Below are positions 22,720 to 30,939 of a stretch of DNA of 64,000 nt, one piece after another (position 1 is the stretch's first letter; each line of letters starts with the position of its first letter). The position numbers and the translations under genes were made by a program. The stretch comes from Sialis fuliginosa. Taxonomy: Eukaryota; Arthropoda; Insecta; Megaloptera; Sialidae. Below the pieces are notes generated by a model. It worked only from the letters and a program-made list of their open reading frames with translations. It made no database searches and was not told where the DNA came from. The stretch covers positions 7,316,001-7,380,000 of the forward strand of contig OY540812.1 of assembly GCA_961205875.1 (NCBI GenBank), in the 5' to 3' direction.

Positions 22720-23485
22720 GTTTGTATTTTTTTCAAATTGACTTGATGTAAGTTGGGTAGTAAAAATTCAATACTGCAACAAATAGTTTGTAATTTTTCG
22801 AAACTAAATTGGTATTAGTTGGGTTGAAAAATTACGATATATGGTTGTAAAATTACTAAATGTATTTAATCTAATTTGTTTAGTAAAATTCCGACTATTG
22901 TATTGTAATATTACTAAACAATTTTTTAATAAAGGTTAGTAATATTGCAACAAATAGTTTGTAATTTTTCTAAACTAAATTGGTATAAATTGTCTAGTAT
23001 AATTACAATAAATTTTTGTAAAATTACTAAAATTATTAGAAACATTTGGCTTAGTAAAATTACGAATAATGTACAGTAATATTACTAAACATAAGTCTAG
23101 TAAATGATTAGTAATTTTGCGACAGATGATTTGTAATAGTTTAAAATTGAGTTGTGATAAATTGTATAGTAAATTTACAAAACTGTGTTCCATAATTCCG
23201 AAAATTGTGGTGCGTAAAAACTTCCTACACATTTTTGTAAAATTACTAAAATTATTAGAAACATTTGGCTTAGTAAAATTACGAATAATGTACAGTAATA
23301 TTACTAAACATAAGTCTAGTAAATGATTAGTAATTTTGCGACAGATGATTTGTAATAGTTTAAAATTGAGTTGTGATAAATTGTATAGTAAATTTACAAA
23401 ACTGTGTTCCATAATTCCGAAAATTGTGGTGCGTAAAAACTTCCTACACATTTTTGTAAAATTACTAAAAAAATTTTTGACAGTG
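22720..23485 (+). repeat. Right subterminal field with a 219-bp tandem duplication
   Basis: GTAATATTACTAAAC- and TTTGTAATTTT-like words fill this region. A 219-bp unit is duplicated almost exactly: TTTTTGTAAAATTACTAAAA starts at 23,013, 23,232 and (partial, running into the terminus) 23,451. The 158-codon minus-strand frame 22,975-23,451 repeats the same peptide twice because of this duplication and is not a gene. Confidence 0.85.
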
Positions 23486-23709
23486 TAACCTTTTTTATAT
23501 GAATGCTATATTATATTTATTATTTATTTTATGTGCATACGTATTTTATTTTTATAAATGTGTTTATAATTCCCGGATGAAATATTGACATTGATGGGTT
23601 TCAACTTTGAAGGAAAGAAATAAAAAAACTTTCGAGTAGGAAATATCCGTTAAAAGTAATATGAATAATGCATGTATTATACTAGGTAGCTATTTAATCT
23701 TCTATTCTA

Positions 23710-23882
23710 GAGGTATGGGTATGGGCACAATACGAGATTTGAAAACCTTTTTTTTTAAATGTAAAATGTAATGTAAATAGCATAAGGTAATTTATAATCT
23801 CTCAATCTTTAGTCCAGGGAGAGCGCATTAAAAATCCACCAGAGGCGTTACGGCGCCCATGGGCGCCGGTTGACGACTCCTG
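23710..23882. mobile_element. hAT miniature-element fragment related to 44,597-44,886
   Basis: The right part (GCGCATTAAAAATCCACCAG, GGCGCCGGTTGACGACTCCTG) and a central AAATGTAAAATGTAATGTA match the complete element at 44.6 kb. The left end is reduced to a GGTATGGGTATGGGCAC remnant, and no 8-bp duplication is evident. Its left terminus was probably deleted. Confidence 0.55.
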
Positions 23883-23987
23883 TAATATTTTATATTATTT
23901 GATATATCTCTAAATGTATACATTCACTGCAATATAATACAAAAATTGGCTTGCATAGAGAATTTTAATACTATCGAATTTAAAAAA

Positions 23988-24372
23988 TTGTCAAGTGCGT
24001 GTGGAGCTTCACGTAATAGTACCCCGTACCGTAAAGTTTTTCAATTTATTCGGTTATGTTAGTTTGACTTGTATTCGTTGAACACTATCGATGATACTAA
24101 ATAATAAAAACACTTGGATTAAAACCTTTATCAAAGTTAATTTAGATGTATTCTTGAAAAGGTGGCAGCACAATGTGTTTTTTAGATTTTTCTCACTATT
24201 ACGTTCGGAGATAATATTTTAATGATTTAAAAAAAATTGTATCTAGAAATAAAAATTTTATTTTATATATCCCAATTTTTTATTGGTCCACTATTAACTA
24301 TAATTATGCCAAATCTTAGCTGTGACACACATACAAACACAGTTATGTGATTTCGTCACAGAACACTAAAAA
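23988..24372 (+). repeat. Dispersed repeat, GTCAAGTGCGTG...GAACACTAAAAA type
   Basis: The left end TTGTCAAGTGCGTGTGGAGC followed by CCCCGTACCG and the right end CACAGAACACTAAAAAA match the ends of the family at 838 and 45,819. The GACG/GACA run usual near the end is absent, so this is a diverged copy. Confidence 0.5.
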
Positions 24373-25098
24373 ATATTAAAACTAGAAATATATGATTCAC
24401 ATTAGTATATTTTATTTAATATTGGTTTTTTCAAGCTACAAAAAAAAATCTCACCAAAAAAAATTAATTAATAATGCATAATTGCTAATAGTATCCAAAA
24501 CCATATACTGTAAAAATACCACACTAAATACAGTAATACAAACAATGGCACCAAATCGTGTAGGTCAGAACAAGCGGAAAACAAAATGTACACATTTACA
24601 TGTAAAATGAGAATACACAAAAACAATTACACGATGGAAAAAAGCGGATTGTAATAGGCCTTCTGACAACAAAACAACGCAATCATATCTTGGGCCCTAT
24701 AACATTTACATATTACAATATGTAGGTGACACTGGGTCTCTAGTGAGCCGTAAATCACCCCCCCCCCCCCCCTCCCCCACCCTTGTATGTATTGTTTATC
24801 AGCAGTACCTAATTTATTTTTATTTTGTAGCCCCCTACTTATTGATATTGTATCTATAACTAAAACCTATTTATCAGATTGAAATTACAATGAAACTTTT
24901 CTAAAAAAAAGCGCATAGTTGTTTTTTAATTTATAGAAATTATTAAAAGTGCAGACATTTTAATTACGATAAAAATTGAACCGGAGAAAAGAATTTTCAG
25001 TAAAAAAATGGGAAATAATCACACTATGTCGGAGCGCATTTTTACGGAGCACACTGACTTCAATGTTAGGTAGAGTGTTGAGTCCTAAATCTTTCTAA
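24373..25098. other. Stretch with a poly-C run
   Basis: A run of about 15 C near 24,758-24,772 followed by TCCCCCACCC stands out in this AT-rich sequence. It is prone to length error in sequencing and could form i-motif/G-quadruplex structure. Nothing else was recognised. Confidence 0.5.
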
Positions 25099-25320
25099 CA
25101 AGAGGACCACCACCTTTTGAACCTTCTGGGCCGCATAGCAGAAATTTTATTTACTAACCGCACGCCAGAATATAAAACTGAGGATCTTTTTTTTTTAGTC
25201 GTACTAATTTCAATGTAAATTTATTATTATAAATTATTTTTTTTTAATTATCCTCGCGGGCCGCACCAAGGATCCTCCAGGGCTGCATGTGGCCCACGAG
25301 CCGCGGGTTGGACGAGCTTG
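25099..25320. mobile_element. Degenerate hAT-type miniature element
   Basis: The left side (CAAGAGGACCACC ... TTCTGGGCCGCATAG) and the right side (GGGCTGCATGTGGCCCACGA, GCCGCGGGTTGGACGAGCTTG) form imperfect inverted ends that match the well-known TTGTCCAACCCGCGGGCC type of hAT terminus. The flanking 8-mers do not match. The right end abuts the tail of a SINE exactly at 25,320/25,321. Confidence 0.5.
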
Positions 25321-25321
25321 A

Positions 25322-25505
25322 CATAGACAAACCTACACACCAAGCCGTTTGACGGAAAACTCATAAATAAACGAGAAAAAAAAGAAATTCTTCTGTAAAT
25401 TTGCTTGAACATTTGTAGGTACCTATCAAAAAAAAAATCAATGATCGAACCCGGCCATTCATGGTTGTCAGCCCGTAGCGCTAACGACCGAGCCAACGCT
25501 AGTGT
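25322..25505 (-). mobile_element. tRNA-derived SINE, minus strand
   Basis: Read on the minus strand the head contains TGGCTCGGTCGTTAGCGC (A-box-like, 25,479-25,496) and GGGTTCGATC (B box, 25,443-25,452), spaced as in a tRNA, with a D-arm-like GCTCGG..TAGCGCTAC and an anticodon-like stem around GGGCTGACAACC. After a T-rich stretch comes the body, ending TTGGTGTGTAGGTTTGTCTATG at 25,322. A second copy of the body follows on the plus strand (25,523-25,621), which defines the SINE's 3' part. RNA polymerase III transcription would be driven by the two internal boxes. Confidence 0.65.
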
Positions 25506-25522
25506 TGCGTTTGACTTCAACT

Positions 25523-25621
25523 GGATAGGTACATATGTTGAATTTACAGAGGAATTTTATAATTTTTTTCGTTTGTTTATGAGGTTTCTGTCAAACGGTT
25601 TGGTGTGTAAGTTTGTCTATG
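25523..25621 (+). mobile_element. SINE body without tRNA head, plus strand
   Basis: GGATAGGTACATATGTTGAA ... GTTTATGAGGTTTCTGTCAA ... CGGTTTGGTGTGTAAGTTTG matches the minus-strand SINE body next door in inverted orientation. The head is missing, as in a 5'-truncated insertion. The pair forms an inverted repeat with arms of about 100 bases. The 90- and 100-codon frames at 25,248 (-) and 25,405 (+) are the shadows of this pair. Confidence 0.6.
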
Positions 25622-26849
25622 CTACTATTACAATCCTAATTTTTTTTAAAGTAAATTGGTACGACAAGAGTCTGGTGGTCCCCTTGTCAGACACATACAT
25701 TGAATAATATATTTATTCAGTAACCAAATTTTAAGGTATATAGTTACACATAACGATTGGATTGAGGACCACTGGTTTATATGAATGTTGATGTCAAATA
25801 TTGGAATTGAAGATACACACTCTGATGAGTACAGCAGATTGATCGTAGGTTTTTGATAACAAACTTTTTAATTGGATTGCGTTCAATTTTTAAAAAGAAC
25901 CATTCTTTTTAATCCAACCAAATACAATGTTCTCATTTATATTTTAACATCAAATATAACTTTTAATAAATAAAATTTGATTCACTCACTATCCATTTAA
26001 TTAAATCTGAATCATATTATTTTTAAAATTATATTTTCAAACTAATACAAGTTAAAAAACTTTAAGAAAAATGAGTATTATTTTAGTTTATTAAGTTTTA
26101 TAGTTTACTTATGACAAGTTAAATGAAATATATAAAAATATTACTTTTTTTAATTTTCTAAGAAATAATATAGATGTCAAAGTGATATTGAAGTTAGTCG
26201 CTTGTGTATATACCATATAACGTTTATGAATTGGATACCTAGATGTTTTGAAACAGAACATACAATATTGTTTATCTGAGATGATTGTTTCTTATGTAGA
26301 TCCTCTATAGACATATATACTCACGTTGAGTATAACATATTTTTAGAGCCCTTGTTCGAACTCTTCTAATTTCCCCAGAGCAAAGTCTTCACTGTTCAAT
26401 GCTGGCTTCTTTACAACAGCCTGACTTTTAAATTATATTCATATTCTTTCAAAACTCAAATAACAATAATTTCATCTATACCGTGTACAAAAAAAAATCA
26501 TTAAAACTTGTACAACGAATATCTAAAAAAAAACCTGTAAACAACACAAGAGATATGTGAACATATTGTACATAATATGTATGTATAATGTACACTACCT
26601 ATGGTTGTATGGTGTAAAAATGAAGATTTTAGATTTGTGTAGATTGCAAGAAGTAAATATGTTTACCTATAAACTTTTTACTTTGTACCAGTTTGCGCAT
26701 TGTAAGACAGCTTATTTTTACTAGTGTGAAGTACTCAACATACAACTGTACAGTGGATAATAATTTAATAAAACCGCCCAAACTATGATTTGAAAAATAA
26801 ACAATGAAACTTCAAAGTTTTGAAATATAGTAATTAATTTTAAATTAAC
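25622..26849. other. AT-rich stretch, nothing recognised
   Basis: No coding frame, RNA gene or delimitable repeat was seen. Confidence 0.45.
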
Positions 26850-27322
26850 TATAACTAAAGTAAATTGAATAGTTGATATCTCAGCTTGGCGCGATCCTAC
26901 AGACTCAATATTTTTTTTAAAATGTAGCTTACACTATTATCTTTAAGAGTATCATGCACCCAAAGACCCTCGCGACCTCCTTCCTTTTTTAAAAAACAAA
27001 TTAAAACTCATAAACTAACAAAGAAGTAAATTTAATAGTTAATATCTCAGCTTGGCGCGATCCTACAGACTCAATTTTTTTTTAAATGTAGCTTACACTC
27101 TTAGCTTTAAGAGTATCACGCACCTAAAGACCCTCGCGACCTCCTTCCTTTTTTAAAAAACAAATTAAAACTCATAAACTAACAAAGAAGTAAATTGAAT
27201 AGTTAATATTTCAGCTTGGCGCGATCCTACAGACTCAATTTTTTTAAAATGTAGCTTACACTATTATCTTTAAGAGTATCACGCACTTAAAGACCCTCGC
27301 GACCTCCTTCCCTTTTTAAGCA
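26850..27322 (+). repeat. Tandem repeat, 3 units of about 165 bp (CAGCTTGGCGCGATCC)
   Basis: The landmark TCAGCTTGGCGCGATCCTAC occurs at 26,881, 27,047 and 27,211 (spacings 166 and 164). Each unit ends with an AAGACCCTCGCGACCTCCTT block and an AAACTCATAAACTAACAAAG linker. Units are more alike to each other than to the dispersed copies at 2,956 and 40,805 (reverse), so the array probably expanded locally. No coding content was found. Confidence 0.85.
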
Positions 27323-27441
27323 TATGCGCATACATACATATACATATAACATGTCATACATTGCATAAAAACTTAATTTGTAAAACAAATCACCATCCGT
27401 TCTGTAAGAAAAGCATTCATCATAACTTAATTACTTCTACA

Positions 27442-28317
27442 TCCTTAATATATATAAAGCTCAACGTCTCTCTGTCTGTCTGTCTGTCCGTTAGTTACCT
27501 TATCACTCGAGAACCACTTATCCGATTTACGAGTTTTTTTTTTTAATTCATAGGTACGTTCTCTGGCCAGGTTATAGGCTATATTTTTTTACGTTAGGTA
27601 ACATAACAACAAAGCAGTGACGATAATAGTAAATCAAGTCGGAAAAAATTTTGCCGTCGGCGCGCTGTTTTGTAATACGCTGCCTAAACCGTTCAATATA
27701 GAACAAAATAATGTAATAAAGAATTGTGTAGAATCAAAAGTTCTTCAATTAAGTCCGCGACACCATATGTCTAACTTTTATATTTTAGCCACAATGACTG
27801 CTTTTATGTTACAAAGAAAACATAAAATATTTGGGTTTTGTTTACATGGACTTATGACCTGCAAAACATTAATCCATATCGAAATAAATGATTTCATCGT
27901 CATAAGTACTTAATGTAGATATAGTTTGCCATTTACAGCATCCAATTTGGTCGTATAGTTTAGAAAATATCTTAAAATATATTTATAAAGATAATATCTT
28001 AAATGTATGGTGTCGTGCCGCATCGAAGCAAGTACATCAGACTGGATTCGCGTACGCTCGGTTGTTATTCGGAGTCCCTCGGCTGATCGTTTGTGTTTAT
28101 TTTGTTTTCAATAATTAACATTTAAATTTAAACAGAACACAAATTATTTGTACTTTTTTCTTCTGATTCGTTTTTGTTAGGTAATTTAGGTATTGATAAA
28201 TTATTATTACAATAATAACTAATCGTGTTTGTACTTAATTATTTAAACTATATTTTTCAAAAATCCTAAACAATAATTCCGTAGTCTACGCGAGCGAAGC
28301 CGCGTGGGCCCAGCTAG
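27442..28317 (+). mobile_element. 876-bp Helitron with A^T insertion site
   Basis: The element begins TCCTTAATATATATAAAGCT after an A (27,441) and ends GGGCCCAGCTAG before a T (28,318). A 5' TC, a 3' CTAG, insertion between A and T and a GC-rich hairpin near the end (CGCGAGCGAAGCCGCG) together define a Helitron. A GTCTGTCTGTCTGTC microsatellite follows the start, as in short non-autonomous Helitrons reported from Lepidoptera. There are no terminal inverted repeats and no target duplication. No Rep/helicase is encoded. The interior holds an open frame (see 27,617). Confidence 0.85.
27617..27913 (+). CDS. 98-codon frame inside the Helitron, unrecognised
   Basis: The frame begins at a GTG (27,617) and contains VGKNFAVGALFCNTLPKPFN, then LSPRHHMSNFYILATMTAFM. 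The first in-frame ATG is further in, within HHM. Composition is balanced for so AT-rich a region, and Helitrons often carry captured gene pieces, so it could be a host exon fragment. I do not recognise the protein and there is no clear start, so chance is equally possible. Confidence 0.2.
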   Translation: MTIIVNQVGKNFAVGALFCNTLPKPFNIEQNNVIKNCVESKVLQLSPRHHMSNFYILATMTAFMLQRKHKIFGFCLHGLMTCKTLIHIEINDFIVIST

Positions 28318-29088
28318 TATATTTATAAATATTTGATACACGCATCTTTTTATAAATATTGCATACTGAACTCCTTCACGGTTTGAATAAAAATATATAT
28401 GTAGATGTGTGTAAACAGAGTTCGAATTGAAAAATTTTGTCAAGTGAACTAGAAATTTACCGCGTCTTCACCCACGCTTATTTTAAAATGAAATCTTTTT
28501 TATTTTTATACATTTTTATCAAAAAATACATAATAATATATTACATTTTTTTCTTAATACGTGTCTGACATAATTATTTAATATAATTTGTTGGTTCAAT
28601 TGCATTCATATAACAATAACTACCATTGATGAGCATTTTTATAAATTTTTTATTATATTTAAAAATATATACTTATATTTTTTAATTTCTCTAATACAGG
28701 CCCGTCTCCATCAAGTATATTTTGTCTAAACTTATTCTAGGGTCTTTTTAATAGATAAATTTTAATCAAAATCGGTTTTTTCGTGAGAACAAAGAGAAAT
28801 ACAAAAAAAAATTAAAATTATATTGCCTGCAAAACGATGTCTAGACCAAAAAAATGTACATTGTGCAGACAGAGTCTTCAGATTTATTAGAAGTATCGAT
28901 TGATTGTGTATATGACAAGTATGTTTAAATACATGATCGTTCAGTAAAATGTTAAATATTACTTCGATAGTTGTCGGAATTAACAATAAGACGAACATTT
29001 TGATATCAAAATATTTGCAATAACACGTTGTATATAGATTCAAAAAAACAACTTAATATTATCATTGTACAAAGCCTAAAAGCTTATA
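28318..29088. other. AT-rich stretch, nothing recognised
   Basis: A 93-codon minus-strand frame at 28,762-29,043 has no domain that I recognise, and its composition matches random AT-rich DNA. No repeats were delimited. Confidence 0.4.
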
Positions 29089-29545
29089 CAGGATGATTTA
29101 CTACGAAAGTAAAAAAAATAACAATCGATTAAAGCGAAAACTTAATTAGAACGTGTCCGGAAATTCTTCATGAACGAGATACAAATATTAATAGTTTTTA
29201 CTTAATATCTGCGGGACTCATTATAATACAGTTATAAAATTTGATAGTCGATGTAATATTAATGAGTGTTATCGTTTTTCAATATCGACCAATAATTATT
29301 TAGCACAGGGTTGTGTGGAGAAAATAGAAAACAAAAAATACAATATTCAACGGTCCGGTTACTTCATACACTCCTGGGCAAAATTATCATTGGTTAATAC
29401 TAAAAATCGATATATGATATTAAGTAAAAACTAATCATTTTTGAGGGACCGTAGCTCCTTCCAGAAGAATTTCCAGACACAAGTTTTTTGCTTAAAGTAG
29501 CATCCTCGATCTACTGTTTTTTACATTCGTTGTAAATCACGATAG
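29089..29545. mobile_element. TA-flanked foldback element
   Basis: The left end CAGGATGATTTACTACGAAA and the right end (reverse complement CTATCGTGATTTACAACGAA) pair, and TA bounds both sides (29,087-29,088 and 29,546-29,547). Further in, GTGTCCGGAAATTCTTC (29,153) and AGTTTTTACTTAATAT (29,195) pair with matching blocks at 29,466-29,482 and 29,419-29,434. It is probably a Tc1/mariner-type miniature element with long inverted ends, of moderate age. Confidence 0.55.
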
Positions 29546-30597
29546 TAAGCAAATCGAAAAAATAATTAATCTTATTAAAACTCAGTTTTTTAAATACCAT
29601 CTCTAAATTAAATGTAATAAATTGATCTATAGATAAAAATTTCAAATGTATACAACGTAACATATTGCGATAAAAATGATAAATCTATTCAAATAATTGC
29701 TCTAAAGGAATTTTATTAATAAACATACACACATACAAACATGTATATATGCTTATCTGTGTATGTCAGTGTACATGCGCGTGAGTATATGGGAGAGAGT
29801 GTGTCCAGTATGTTATTTATGTACCCATATGTCCGCCCAAATGTTAAAAATGCTCGACTGGAATAAACGGCAGAACCATACCGAAAGCAGTGGTCCCGCG
29901 TCATAAAAAAACATTACATACATATGAGTTGGCTTTTATGTGCAGCTTGTAAAAATTCTCTCCTAGTGTTTTAATTATTCAAAGAATGGTATACGTTTCA
30001 AGTATTAAAGAACAATAATATAACATTTCCCTTTTTTACGTTTTTCTGCGGTTTTCGTGCGCATATTCATAACATTTCTATTTTAATATTCATGTTGGAG
30101 AAAAACGCAATTAAACTTAAAGCTGTGTGTTAACTGTTATTTGTGTTTTATAGCTCAATAAAAATAGGATCAAAATGGATTAAGCATTTATACACACTTT
30201 AATCTGTGTTTATGTAAATTTTAAAATAATACTTTTCAACTTATTTCAATTTAATATGCTGTGTTATTATTTTTTTAATAAAAATATTTTTAAATATCTG
30301 CATTTTTTTAATTTTAAAATAAAATAAAAGTATTTAGATGCTTAAACAATTAAGGAGGTTGGCTATCGAAACAAAAAAAGTTAAATAAAGTTATACAAGA
30401 TATTCACAATTTTAATGAGATTCCTTGGAATTTTTTTCAAAACTTTTCTCTGTTTATGGAAATAAACAATAGGCAACGTTATTGTATCATATTTAAAATT
30501 GTATCTATAACTTGTAAGATTGTTTAACGAAAAGTAAATTTATAAACAATGAACCTTTATGAATTATCATGTAAAAAATAAAATTGACAATGGTCAC
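29546..30597. other. AT-rich stretch, nothing recognised
   Basis: A TG/CA-rich patch near 29,720-29,820 is simple sequence. A GAGGTTGGCTATCG block at 30,354 may pair with CCAACGTCC at 31,012 as outer ends of the next element, but the match is short. Confidence 0.35.
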
Positions 30598-30939
30598 GTT
30601 CACGACTGACCAAAAACAATGAACAGCGAGCTTTGATTGGTTGATTCATGGAATTTCTGGTGGAATATACCAAAAATTTAAAGAATTTCATTTTTTAAGC
30701 GTGTAAGGAAGTGAGAAAGAAGTTACTAGAAAGAGACAGAAATTAGTGTTCTGGCAGAAACGCTCAACATTTCTTTGCTTAGCTTGGTCACTAGTTTCTA
30801 TCTCTTTCTAGTTACTTCTTTCTCACTTCCTTACACGCTTAAAAAATGATATTCTTTTAATTTCTGGTACATTCCACCAGAAATTCCATGAATCAACCAA
30901 TCAAAGCTCGTTGTTCCGTTTTTTGGTCAGACGTGAACG
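30598..30939. repeat. Inverted repeat with about 149-bp arms
   Basis: The left arm 30,598-30,746 and right arm 30,791-30,939 are about 90 percent complementary by eye. Shared words are GAGCTTTGATTGGTTGATTC, CATGGAATTTCTGGTGGAAT and TTTTTTAAGCGTGTAAGGAA. The loop is 44 bases. The hairpin may be the core of a larger element bounded by AGGAGGTTGG (30,353) and CCAACGTCCT (31,021), but no convincing duplication flanks it. Confidence 0.8.

Larger units (their letters stand above)
17226..23485 (+). mobile_element. 6.26-kb EnSpm/CACTA-like non-autonomous transposon, with nested hAT
   Basis: The left terminus reads CACTGTTAAAAATTTTTGTA and the right terminus, reverse-complemented, CACTGTCAAAAATTTTTTTA. 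Both are bounded by TA (17,224-17,225 and 23,486-23,487). CACTG-type ends, a two-base duplication and long subterminal fields of repeated TTTGTAAAATTACTA words on both sides are the hallmarks of animal EnSpm/CACTA elements. No transposase was found. The cargo is a five-exon pseudogene (21,044-22,443), and a complete hAT element (18,841-20,551) has landed inside. Stretches 18,250-18,840, 20,560-21,030 and 22,444-22,700 hold nothing recognisable. The superfamily call could be wrong, since other TA- or CACT-ended superfamilies exist. Confidence 0.65.

Noticed and set aside
22975..23451. 158-codon minus-strand open frame, the longest in the window
   Set aside because: Its peptide is one sequence repeated twice because of a 219-bp tandem duplication in a transposon terminus. 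The sequence is low-complexity and AT-driven.
25248..25707. 90- and 100-codon overlapping frames on opposite strands
   Set aside because: Both run across the inverted SINE pair and the hAT terminus, so they are repeat shadows.
26850..27322. CRISPR-like array
   Set aside because: The units are 165 bp with no short identical repeat plus unique spacer pattern, and the context is eukaryotic.
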